8,963 bases of DNA from Anaerolineales bacterium Chloro_02 (lineage in GTDB: Bacteria > Chloroflexota > Anaerolineae > Anaerolineales > Anaerolineaceae), in contig LUZV01000179.1 in assembly GCA_001603765.1 (NCBI GenBank), positions 1 to 8,963 of the forward strand, written 5' to 3'. Made by a program: the position numbers and the translations under genes. Positions 1 through 6,550 of the stretch are shown here, piece after piece. The number at the start of each line of letters is the position of its first letter. Position 1 is the stretch's first letter. The notes under the pieces were generated by a model that was not told where the DNA came from, did no database searches, and was given only the letters and a program-made list of their open reading frames with translations.

Positions 1-441
1 GCGCGGGAGGTGGGGATTGACCAGGTTTTTGCCAGTTTATTACCAGGGGACAAGCTGACGAAGCTCAACGAACTCAAGCAAAAATATGGCCAGGTGGTGA
101 TGGTTGGAGACGGAATTAACGATTCACCAGCGCTCGCGCAGGCTGATATTGGTGTGGCAATGGGCGGCGCAGGCAACGCTCAGGTGCTTGAGACTGCGGA
201 TGTGGTCTTGATGAACGATGATCTGAGCCGGCTTCCGTTTGCGATCCGGCTGTCCAGACAGGTTAATCGGCTGGTACAGCAGAATGTGATCATCAGCATT
301 GGAGTAAAGGTGTTAGTGGCGATTGCCGCGATGGCTGGCTTAACCCCGCTGTGGGTGGCTGTGTTTGCGGATATTGGCATCTCGCTGATCGTGACCTTCA
401 ATGGACTGCGCATCCTGCGCTTTGAAGGTGAAGCAGCTTAA
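1..441 (+). CDS. Heavy-metal P1B-type ATPase, C-terminal fragment (Zn/Cd/Pb type)
   Basis: This is the last 146 residues of an integral-membrane metal-exporting ATPase; the reading frame is open to base 1, so the true start lies upstream and the GTG at 10 is internal. Visible in order: the end of the HAD-like P domain with LLPGDK (14-18), the Mg-binding hinge motif GDGINDSPAL (36-45; D37 and D41 are the conserved aspartates), then two terminal membrane helices (about 95-113 and 117-136). Family knowledge: Zn/Cd/Pb pumps (ZntA/CadA, P1B-2) carry a Lys in the seventh helix and an Asp-x-Gly in the eighth. Here K103 and D124-I-G126 fit, whereas the Cu-type MxxSS signature is absent. It presumably exports divalent soft metals from the cytoplasm using ATP. 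The N-terminal metal-binding region and the DKTGT phosphorylation site lie outside the window, so substrate is inferred from these two helices only. The gene ends in a TAA overlapping the stop of the convergent neighbour. Confidence 0.93.
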   Translation, partial: AREVGIDQVFASLLPGDKLTKLNELKQKYGQVVMVGDGINDSPALAQADIGVAMGGAGNAQVLETADVVLMNDDLSRLPFAIRLSRQVNRLVQQNVIISIGVKVLVAIAAMAGLTPLWVAVFADIGISLIVTFNGLRILRFEGEAA

Positions 442-1655
442 TTTGGGACAAAGGTTATGTCCCAAACACCTTCTTCGATCATGCTCATACGGGAGGTTGT
501 GCTTGCAAATGTGATCCAAGTCTGACCCGGCTTCAGGTGATACGAGTTACCTTGTTTGTCAAAAAACTGAAAAGGCTCGTCCAGACCTGGTGAAAACCAG
601 GTTCCGTAGGTCATCTTCCCATCGCGCAGCAAAATGGCAGCTTGGGCGCGGTCTCCCTCGCGGAAGTCGATATCAAAAAAAGCCGGATTGTATTCGATAT
701 AGTCCGCAAGCAAAATCAGAACATTCTCAAACATTATTGGTTCCTGACTGTCGCGGTCAAAGGTTTGGCTCAGGGTGTATTTACCATTTTCATCCTGAAA
801 ATCCTGCCAGAGTTGATAGCCGCCATAAATTCTGTCGTAGCGCCAGTCCATCACGGAAAAATCAGCATACATGTAGCTAACGCGCATGGCGACTTCATCC
901 CAATTTTGGATTTTTTTGCTGAAAAACAAACCTGGCAGCCGCTCGATCGCTGTGTCGATTTTTTCTTTTTGTTGATATTCGCGTATCGCGGCTGTATCCA
1001 CCACCGTATTTCCGCCCTGCGCTTTGGTTTCAGTGCAGATGCCGGGGCAAGGCGCGAACCCTCGGTAAAAGACCCGATCGGGCAGCGACTTCTCGAATAC
1101 GCCTTCAACCGTGGGTGGGGCGCTGGCAACAACCAGGGATGCCTCATAATGCCTTGCCAGGCGCGCGTCTACCACTCGCCCGGGAGCCAACGGTCCAACC
1201 GCCTGGGCATTTCCTCCATAAAATAACGCCAGAAGGTGATTTGTTTGATGCCCAATGTAGTATTCAAAGACAATATCTGCCTTGTTAATTTGGTTGAATG
1301 GACGCAGCGATTGAGGCCAGTTTGCCAGTTTGACCATCAGAGGTCGCTCCCACAGCAGATCCGTATCCTCGATTTTTAAGCCAGTCAGCGGGTTTTCAGT
1401 CTCGGAAAGCGCTGGGATGGGCTTGACAGTCGATGTGGGCGTGGCAACTTTCCATGGGGTTGCGGTTGGATGGGGCGTGGGAGTGGATTGGAGGAAGGCT
1501 TTGGTGGACGCTTGCTCGGGGTTAAGCGTGGGGGTTGCCGCGGATAACGTGACCAAAGGGGTGATTTTTGGCGCAGGAATTAGCAGGCTGCAGCTGCTCA
1601 GCAGCAAGACCTGCAAAATAACCAACGCCCGCCCAAAAAAGCGATACTTACCCAT
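438..1655 (-). CDS. DUF3048 (YerB-like) lipoprotein
   Basis: Predicted membrane-anchored lipoprotein of 405 residues from the chosen ATG at 1655; an in-frame GTG at 1679 would add 8 residues. The ATG gives a clean signal peptide: basic start (GKYRFFGR), hydrophobic core (ALVILQVLLLSS) and lipobox LSSC with lipidated Cys22. A weak AAGG lies just upstream. A low-complexity Thr/Pro linker (about 58-80, including TPTPHPTATP) leads to the DUF3048 N-terminal domain (about 88-242: NPLTGL, RPFNQINKADIVFEY, GPLAPGR). The DUF3048 C-terminal domain follows (about 257-402: WRYDR, ENVLIL, GKMTYGTW, LKPGQTWITF). Family knowledge: DUF3048 proteins such as Bacillus YerB are lipoproteins of unknown function. 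Here the usual GPVRSAR-like segment reads GPLAPGR. Cys203 and Cys207 in PCPGIC could form a disulfide. It follows the SDR gene on the same strand after 85 bases without a visible terminator, so co-transcription is possible. Biochemical role unknown. Confidence 0.9.
   Translation of the reverse strand: MGKYRFFGRALVILQVLLLSSCSLLIPAPKITPLVTLSAATPTLNPEQASTKAFLQSTPTPHPTATPWKVATPTSTVKPIPALSETENPLTGLKIEDTDLLWERPLMVKLANWPQSLRPFNQINKADIVFEYYIGHQTNHLLALFYGGNAQAVGPLAPGRVVDARLARHYEASLVVASAPPTVEGVFEKSLPDRVFYRGFAPCPGICTETKAQGGNTVVDTAAIREYQQKEKIDTAIERLPGLFFSKKIQNWDEVAMRVSYMYADFSVMDWRYDRIYGGYQLWQDFQDENGKYTLSQTFDRDSQEPIMFENVLILLADYIEYNPAFFDIDFREGDRAQAAILLRDGKMTYGTWFSPGLDEPFQFFDKQGNSYHLKPGQTWITFASTTSRMSMIEEGVWDITFVPN
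442..466. terminator. Hairpin shared by two convergent genes
   Basis: A perfect 9-bp inverted repeat, TTTGGGACA (442-450) and TGTCCCAAA (458-466), with a 7-base loop. It starts one base after the plus-strand ATPase stop and forms the last codons of the minus-strand lipoprotein gene. There is no long T-run on either side, so it is not a textbook intrinsic terminator. Its position suggests 3'-end formation or RNA protection for both convergent transcripts (inference). Confidence 0.5.
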
Positions 1656-1740
1656 CGACCTTGATTCTAACACGCTCACATAAGCGCTGGATATTGACTA
1701 TTTTGGCTGTTCAAGAGACGTAAAGACGACGGTTTATTTT

Positions 1741-2610
1741 TTACGCCTGCTCTTGGCGCGGTAAAATAGCGCCGTCGGCATCCTGGATTAAACCCACGCG
1801 TCTCAGTGTTACTCGCCAGAGGGCGGATTGGTAGCGAGTGGACTGCGCCACAATTGAAGGCTGGACGATCTTGTAGCGCTCGAAATATTTGCCTGTGACA
1901 TTTGCCAGAGCGGGATCAACCATCAGCCGAAACACTGTTTCAGCACCAGACCGTACTGACGCTCCCCATGAAACAGGCAAAAAGCGTATCACCTTGGTGC
2001 GGATCACGCCAGGATGGACGCAGTTGACAGTGATACCGTCATTCTTAAGCTGCCCGGCGAGCTCTCTGGTGAAAGGGATCATATCCAATTTTGACCGGCA
2101 ATAAGCAACCCAGCGCCAATAAAAAGGATGGTCGACGGCGCCGTTGAGGTTAGACCACACATAGCGGTGACCGATCGAGCTGAGGTTGACCACCCGCATT
2201 GGAGCAGATTTGATTAGCAAAGGGCGCAGCAGGTTGGTTAGCAGGAAAGGAGAAAGGAAATTAACCTGATTGCATTCTTCAAACCCATCTTCGGTGATGA
2301 CGCGTTTCTCGGGATAAAAACCGGCATTGTTGACCAAAACATCAATTTTTGGCACGTTCCCGAGAATTTGACCCGCCATCGACCGAACGTCCGAAAGCCG
2401 GGAATAATCCGCCCTGTAAGTTTCAACTTTCTGACCCGGCGCGCCGCTGCCCAATTCTGTCAGCAGGTCTGCGAGTTTGTTTGGGTTGCGCCCGTGCAAA
2501 ATCAGGTCAGCACCAGCTTGCCAGCTCATTTTTGCTAACTCCTTGCCGATGCCGTCCGTCGCGCCAGTAATAAGGATCGTTTTTCCAAAAAGGTTTTGTG
2601 TTTCAGTCAT
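1741..2610 (-). CDS. Short-chain dehydrogenase/reductase (retinol dehydrogenase-like SDR)
   Basis: A 289-residue NAD(P)-dependent oxidoreductase with a Rossmann fold. Visible motifs: cofactor glycine motif TGATDGIG (15-22), NNAG (94-97), N117 of the catalytic tetrad, catalytic serine in NLSS (S144/S145), YxxxK (Y170, K174), and the post-catalytic HPGVIRT. Arg41 after the second strand (HGRN) suggests NADP(H) preference. The gap between the serine and Tyr170 is longer than in classical SDRs and resembles the retinol dehydrogenase/WW-oxidoreductase-like group, which acts on hydrophobic alcohols, aldehydes or ketones; the real substrate cannot be told. The ATG at 2610 was chosen because GGAG stands 7 bases before it and MTETQNLFGKTILITGA is a normal SDR start. 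The open frame continues upstream, but that part overlaps the neighbouring gene and has no SDR features. It is divergent from the MFS gene and may be co-transcribed with the downstream lipoprotein gene. Confidence 0.95.
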   Translation of the reverse strand: MTETQNLFGKTILITGATDGIGKELAKMSWQAGADLILHGRNPNKLADLLTELGSGAPGQKVETYRADYSRLSDVRSMAGQILGNVPKIDVLVNNAGFYPEKRVITEDGFEECNQVNFLSPFLLTNLLRPLLIKSAPMRVVNLSSIGHRYVWSNLNGAVDHPFYWRWVAYCRSKLDMIPFTRELAGQLKNDGITVNCVHPGVIRTKVIRFLPVSWGASVRSGAETVFRLMVDPALANVTGKYFERYKIVQPSIVAQSTRYQSALWRVTLRRVGLIQDADGAILPRQEQA

Positions 2611-2815
2611 CACTTTTCTCCGTATGAGATTGTGTCTAATCATACTCAAAATCGAGTAATTATTGGTGTTTTTGTTGTCAGGCAGCAGCCGCATAGGAGT
2701 GACAAGGAAAACCGTGCTTCTTCCGATAACTGCAAAGTAAATAATCAAAAATATCCGCCTTGCTCCATCCGATACCCTAACAGGACTATAATACCGGTTC
2801 AGAAAGGCAATTGCC
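2611..2815. other. Divergent intergenic region (SDR / MFS)
   Basis: A 205-base AT-richer spacer between two divergent genes. It must hold both promoters, but only the plus-strand -10 box (TATAAT, 2787-2792) is clear. A small inverted repeat, TACTC (2643-2647) and GAGTA (2654-2658), sits about 30 bases upstream of the SDR start and could be an operator or chance. No ORF in it has a ribosome binding site and recognisable product. Confidence 0.5.
2787..2792 (+). promoter_or_regulatory. Candidate -10 box for the MFS/GT operon
   Basis: Perfect TATAAT, 23 bases before the MFS ATG. The hexamer 17 bases upstream (TCCATC, 2764-2769) matches the -35 consensus poorly, so the promoter may be weak or activator-dependent. 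Confidence 0.5.
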
Positions 2816-4072
2816 ATGAACGAAACCAAAAAGAAGAACCCCCTGCGCGAACTGCATCCAAATATCTGGGCTGTCAGCCTGACCAGTTTCTTGATGGATA
2901 TCTCCAGCGAGATGGTCATTAACATCTTGCCGTTATTTCTTGCTTCGGTGTTAGGTGTGAAAACGAACATCATCGGCATCATCGAAGGAGTCGCGGAAGC
3001 AACTTCGAGCGTGTTGAAGGTCTTCTCGGGCTGGCTTTCGGATAAACTGCGCAGCCGAAAATGGCTGGCGGTAATTGGTTACGGCATTTCAGCCCTCGCG
3101 AAACCTTTTTTCTTTTTCGCGTCCACTTGGGAAGCAGTTGCCGCGATCCGCTGGATTGACCGCGTGGGCAAGGGAGTGCGGACTGCGCCACGGGACGCGT
3201 TGGTGGCAGATAACGTTAGCCTCGAACAGCGCGGTCTGGCGTTTGGGCTGCACCGCGCGGCGGATACCGCGGGCGCGATGCTCGGCATTTTGATCGCGGC
3301 TTTTGTGGTGTGGAAGCTTCAGGCAGCTGGTTCCTCCCTTCAGGAGAGCACCTTCCGCACGATTGTACTGATCAGCATCATTCCCGCGACATTGGCTGTA
3401 ATCTCTCTGGCAGTGATGACCAAAGAGAAAAAGCCTGAAGGCACTGCCAAAGCGCCAAAAATCACATTTAAGGGTCTTGGCAGGAACTTTCTCTTTTTCA
3501 TGATTATTGTAGGAATCTTTGATCTGGGCAACTCATCAGACGCCTTTTTGGTGCTGCGGGCTCAGGAACGCGGCATGAACGCGTTGAACATTCTGCTCAT
3601 GCTGGCGGTTTTTAATCTCATATACACGCTCGTTTCCACCCCGGCGGGCATGATCTCAGACAAGATTGGGCGGAAGAAGCTGATAATTGGCGGGTGGGCG
3701 ATGTACGCGCTCATTTATCTGGGCTTTGCCCTGGCTAAGAACGTTACCCAAATATGGCTGCTCTATCTGGCTTATGGTTTATATTACGGTATGGCATACG
3801 GCACCTCAAAAGCCATGCTCTCAGACCTGGTCTCCGCGAAAGTGCGCGGCACCGCGTTTGGAACCTACAACGCGATACTTGGAATTCTCGATTTCCCGGC
3901 GTCATTGATCGCTGGCTTGCTCTGGAGCGGTATTGGCAGCTGGAAAGGTTTTGGTCCCTCAGCTCCATTCTTGTTTGGCGCGGGTTTGGCGGCAATCGCT
4001 ATTATGTTAATGATATTATGGAAGCCGGCACCACTGTCGGAAGATCCGGTTGAAGGAGCGGCAGTCATTTAA
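2816..4072 (+). CDS. MFS transporter (MJ1317-like)
   Basis: A 418-residue polytopic inner-membrane protein with about 12 hydrophobic segments, the usual size of a major facilitator. Motif A is seen in the first half (GWLSDKLRSRK, 72-82) and again in the second half (GMISDKIGRKK, 278-288), as expected from the two-fold MFS repeat. Helix 4 and the following loop read DRVGKGVRTAPRDALVAD (115-132), and then RGLAFGLHRAADTAGA. These are hallmarks, from family memory, of the MJ1317-like group of MFS proteins found in bacteria and archaea, whose substrates are mostly unknown. Transport is expected to be ion-coupled, direction undetermined. The start is supported by GAAAGG (2802-2807), 8 bases before the ATG. 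The stop overlaps the ribosome binding site of the glycosyltransferase gene, so the two products are probably made together; this could point to a glycoconjugate or sugar-derived substrate, but that is inference. Confidence 0.94.
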   Translation: MNETKKKNPLRELHPNIWAVSLTSFLMDISSEMVINILPLFLASVLGVKTNIIGIIEGVAEATSSVLKVFSGWLSDKLRSRKWLAVIGYGISALAKPFFFFASTWEAVAAIRWIDRVGKGVRTAPRDALVADNVSLEQRGLAFGLHRAADTAGAMLGILIAAFVVWKLQAAGSSLQESTFRTIVLISIIPATLAVISLAVMTKEKKPEGTAKAPKITFKGLGRNFLFFMIIVGIFDLGNSSDAFLVLRAQERGMNALNILLMLAVFNLIYTLVSTPAGMISDKIGRKKLIIGGWAMYALIYLGFALAKNVTQIWLLYLAYGLYYGMAYGTSKAMLSDLVSAKVRGTAFGTYNAILGILDFPASLIAGLLWSGIGSWKGFGPSAPFLFGAGLAAIAIMLMILWKPAPLSEDPVEGAAVI

Positions 4073-4076
4073 GGAG
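4071..4076 (+). promoter_or_regulatory. Ribosome binding site overlapping the MFS stop codon
   Basis: AAGGAG begins within the TAA stop of the MFS gene and stands 5 bases before the GTG at 4082. It decides the start of the glycosyltransferase and suggests translational coupling of the two genes. Confidence 0.8.
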
Positions 4077-4081
4077 TTGTT

Positions 4082-5284
4082 GTGAAAAACATAAAAATTG
4101 GTGTCCTGGCGTACCGCATGGACTTTTATACCAATCTCAGAAATATTGTCAATAAACTTCCTGAGGCGGAGTATGTCCCCGTCAAGGATATTTTCAGTTA
4201 TCGGCGGGCATTAGCCCTCAAACTTAACCGTCTGATCGGCAAACCGCTTATCCCTACCTTTGATCTCAACAACCAATTTGAAGATTTCGATCTAAACAGG
4301 GTAGATTTACTGCACTTCTCAAATGGTGTCAGCTACGGGAGGACCCCTTGGGTCTCGCATTTCGAGACGATCCTGCCGCGCTTCACCGAGCTGCTTACCA
4401 GACCGAAAACGGAATGGGGTTCACCTCAGCCTCATGGAAAGCTAACATTAAAGGCAATGGATGCATTGCGGGGATCTGCCTGTAAACAACTGATTGCCTG
4501 GTCCGAAAATTCAGCGCGCTTTGAGCGGCGTTTATTGAGTGAATTCCCGAGTGAAGATAGCGATCTGATCCTCGCAAAAATCAGGGTCCTTCATCCACCG
4601 CAAGAGCCGCTCGTGGAACAGGTTACACCTCGGGAGTACGATCATAAACATCCAATTCGCTTTATTTTGGTTGGCGCTGGGTTCTTCCGAAAGGGCGGGA
4701 ATGAACTTTTTAGAGTTTTCGCCAGGCTTGCCGGCGAAGAAAACCTGCCAATTCGCCTGGTGTTAGTCAGTTCGCTGAACCTTGAACCATATGCCGCCCA
4801 TGAAACCGAGGAAGATTTAGCTGCGGCTCAGCGATTAATCGAGAGCCACCCTCACTGGTTGGAGTATTATCAGTCACTTTCAAATGAAGAAGTGCTTGAC
4901 CTTCTGCGAAACGCTGATGTTGGGCTCTTGCCCACCTGGGCAGATACTTATGGGCTTTCGGTGCTGGAGGCGCAGGCAGCGGGATGCCCTGTGATCAGTA
5001 CGGATGTGCGCGCCTTGCCAGAAATAAACAATAACAGGGTTGGTTGGCTGATCCGAGTAAACAAGGATGACCTCGGAGAGGCGACGTACGAGACCGTCGA
5101 AGACCGTCAGAAAGTCAGCCAGCAGGTTGAGAGCGGATTAGAAACCATCATTCGCGGGATCGTTGACGAACCTGCCGCGATTGCCCAAAAGGGGCAGGCT
5201 GCTCTTGAGCGCGTGCGTGCCGAGCATGACCCTCTTGCCTACGCTGAGAGTCTGCGCCAGATCTATCGTGAGGCTTTGTCCTAA
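4082..5284 (+). CDS. Glycosyltransferase, GT4-like (GT-B fold)
   Basis: A 400-residue cytosolic or membrane-associated sugar transferase starting at GTG. The N-terminal half (KIGVLAYRMDFYTNLRNI) is the acceptor-side Rossmann domain and is poorly conserved. The C-terminal half is recognisable: FILVGAGFFRKGGNELF (about 199-215), where family members bind the donor, then ADVGLLPTWADTYGLSVLEA and GCPVIST. The E-x7-E motif of GT4 enzymes appears as D288-x7-E296, with Asp in place of the first Glu. A C-terminal helix with EHDPLAYAESLRQIYREA closes the fold, as in GT4 enzymes. The donor is probably a nucleotide sugar; neither donor nor acceptor can be deduced. It lies 9 bases after the MFS gene and is likely its operon partner. 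No intrinsic terminator follows; a strong independent promoter for the aldolase begins about 60 bases later. Confidence 0.9.
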   Translation: MKNIKIGVLAYRMDFYTNLRNIVNKLPEAEYVPVKDIFSYRRALALKLNRLIGKPLIPTFDLNNQFEDFDLNRVDLLHFSNGVSYGRTPWVSHFETILPRFTELLTRPKTEWGSPQPHGKLTLKAMDALRGSACKQLIAWSENSARFERRLLSEFPSEDSDLILAKIRVLHPPQEPLVEQVTPREYDHKHPIRFILVGAGFFRKGGNELFRVFARLAGEENLPIRLVLVSSLNLEPYAAHETEEDLAAAQRLIESHPHWLEYYQSLSNEEVLDLLRNADVGLLPTWADTYGLSVLEAQAAGCPVISTDVRALPEINNNRVGWLIRVNKDDLGEATYETVEDRQKVSQQVESGLETIIRGIVDEPAAIAQKGQAALERVRAEHDPLAYAESLRQIYREALS

Positions 5285-5342
5285 ATTATCGGAAATTGAT
5301 CAAAACAGCTTGTTTCTTTCCCTGTAAAATATCAAGTATTGA

Positions 5343-5371
5343 TTGAGACTTGCTCGTTGAGAGTGTATAAT
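5343..5371 (+). promoter_or_regulatory. Sigma70-type promoter of the aldolase gene
   Basis: TTGAGA (5343-5348), a 17-base spacer, and TATAAT (5366-5371). That is 5/6 and 6/6 to consensus at optimal spacing, the best promoter in the window. Transcription would start near 5378, giving a leader of about 27 bases with AAAGGAG at 5393-5399. Confidence 0.85.
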
Positions 5372-5404
5372 CAATGGCATCAAAAGCATTACAAAGGAGC
5401 CATC

Positions 5405-6355
5405 ATGATCGTTACCACTAAAAAACTTTTTGAGCACGCTTATGGAAAATATGCCATCGGCGCCTATAACATCAATAACCTTGAACAGATTGTAGGCCTG
5501 TTCCGCGGCAATCTGGATTCACAAGCACCCTTCATTATTCAGATCAGCAAGGGAGCGCGCAGCTACACGGATAAACTCTTCCTTGAGGGTCTGATCCGCG
5601 CGGCAGATGAGGTCTATCCTGAGGCAGTTTTCGCGGTTCATCTTGATCACGGCGATGAGGCAACCTGCTACGACTGCATCAATTCCGGGTTTTACAGCTC
5701 GGTCATGATCGATGGCTCCAGCCTGCCGTTCGAAGAAAACATCGCCACCACCCGCAGGGTTGTGGACGCGGCGCATGCCAAGGGAATCGTGGTGGAAGCT
5801 GAATTGGGCATGCTCGGCGGCGTGGAAGAACACGTGCAAGTTGCCGAGGCGGACGCGAAATTGACCAATCCGGCACAAGCGCGTGAATTTGTGGAACGCA
5901 GCGGCTGCGACTCGCTGGCCGTCGCCATCGGCACCAGCCATGGCGCTTTCAAGTTCTCTGGCACCCAATCGCTCCATTTTGACGTCCTAGCAGAAATTCA
6001 AGAACGGCTGCCCGGCTTCCCGCTGGTGATGCACGGTTCAAGCTCGGTCCCACAGGAGGAAGTTGAACGCATCAACGCAGCCGGTGGCAACCTTGCCGGC
6101 GCGAAGGGTGTGGACGCAAACCAATTCCGCCATGCCGCAGAGCTGGGTGTTACCAAGATCAACATCGACACCGACGGTCGCCTGGTTTGGACGCGCGTGC
6201 ACCGCGAGTTCTTCCTGCAGCACCCCGAAAAATTTGACCTGCGCGACCCAGGCAAGGTCTTTATGGCAGAGTACGCAAAATTTATCGCCGCAAAGAACGA
6301 ATATCTCGGGAGCGCTGGTCAACTCCCCGACGTCCGCAAATTCCTTGGGTTGTAA
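5405..6355 (+). CDS. fba: Class II fructose-bisphosphate aldolase
   Basis: A 316-residue zinc-dependent aldolase that reversibly splits fructose 1,6-bisphosphate into dihydroxyacetone phosphate and glyceraldehyde 3-phosphate in glycolysis and gluconeogenesis. Motifs: HLDHGD (79-84) with catalytic Asp81 and zinc ligand His82; EAELG (131-135); zinc ligands His179 (GTSHGAFKF) and His210 (MHGSSS); substrate phosphate loop NIDTD (253-257). Size and motifs fit the shorter class IIB type; a tagatose-bisphosphate or related aldolase is possible but the DHG and GTSHG contexts favour Fba. The ATG at 5405 is chosen over an in-frame upstream extension because AAAGGAG stands 5 bases before it, the promoter's predicted transcript starts at about 5378, and MIVTTKKLFEHAY is the normal family start. 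It appears monocistronic, flanked by its own promoter and terminator. Confidence 0.96.
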   Translation: MIVTTKKLFEHAYGKYAIGAYNINNLEQIVGLFRGNLDSQAPFIIQISKGARSYTDKLFLEGLIRAADEVYPEAVFAVHLDHGDEATCYDCINSGFYSSVMIDGSSLPFEENIATTRRVVDAAHAKGIVVEAELGMLGGVEEHVQVAEADAKLTNPAQAREFVERSGCDSLAVAIGTSHGAFKFSGTQSLHFDVLAEIQERLPGFPLVMHGSSSVPQEEVERINAAGGNLAGAKGVDANQFRHAAELGVTKINIDTDGRLVWTRVHREFFLQHPEKFDLRDPGKVFMAEYAKFIAAKNEYLGSAGQLPDVRKFLGL

Positions 6356-6378
6356 ACCCTGGAATCTGGTCATCAGAG

Positions 6379-6407
6379 GCGCTTTGCGGTAACGCAGAGC
6401 GCTTTTT
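6379..6407 (+). terminator. Intrinsic terminator of the aldolase gene
   Basis: GCGCTTTGCG (6379-6388) pairs with CGCAGAGCGC (6393-6402) over 10 bp, including one T-G wobble. The GTAA loop would be a GNRA tetraloop in RNA, and five T's follow. It lies 23 bases after the fba stop. Confidence 0.93.
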
Positions 6408-6470
6408 AAATCCGCGTGACCTCTTGGATGCCAGAGGGGTTACTGGGAAGATGCTTGGAAATAGGTTTCC

Positions 6471-6492
6471 TCCTGTTACCACACGAACAGGA
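6471..6492. repeat. Inverted repeat upstream of the glnS -10 box
   Basis: TCCTGTT (6471-6477) and AACAGGA (6486-6492) form a perfect 7-bp inverted repeat with an 8-base centre. It ends about 25 bases before the glnS -10 box, abutting the -35 region. It could be a regulator-binding site; no T-run follows, so it is unlikely to be a terminator. Confidence 0.4.
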
Positions 6493-6517
6493 TGGGATAA
6501 ATCGCTACACCCTAAGG

Positions 6518-6523
6518 TATAAT
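6518..6523 (+). promoter_or_regulatory. Candidate -10 box of glnS
   Basis: Perfect TATAAT, 27 bases before the glnS ATG; the region at -35 (GGATAA at 6495-6500) is a poor match. The predicted leader is only about 20 bases, leaving no room for a T-box or other riboswitch. Confidence 0.6.
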
Positions 6524-6550
6524 TCCCCAATCCAATCAAGGAGCGAGAAA

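Noticed and set aside
1760..1772. GGTAAAATAGCGC occurs here and again at 8769-8781
   Set aside because: One copy is in SDR coding sequence and the other in a tRNA promoter; a single 13-base match without shared context is probably chance.
2611..2982. In-frame upstream extension of the SDR gene to about 2982
   Set aside because: It overlaps the promoter and start of the MFS gene, shows no SDR homology, and a good ribosome binding site with a typical family N-terminus exists at 2610.
5303..5315. AAACA-GCT-TGTTT as a terminator after the glycosyltransferase
   Set aside because: The stem is only five AT-rich base pairs and no T-run follows, too weak to support.
5339..5404. Longer aldolase starting upstream of 5405
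   Set aside because: The extension contains the promoter itself; the ATG at 5405 has AAAGGAG at ideal spacing and a normal family start.
5519..5977. 152-residue minus-strand ORF inside the aldolase gene
   Set aside because: It is an antisense shadow of a strongly conserved gene, with no recognisable motif.
6416..6550. Longer glnS product starting at 6416
   Set aside because: The -10 box at 6518 lies inside it, and the residues it adds do not resemble GlnRS N-termini.
6408..6550. T-box riboswitch upstream of glnS
   Set aside because: There is no T-box core sequence, and the predicted transcript leader is only about 20 bases.
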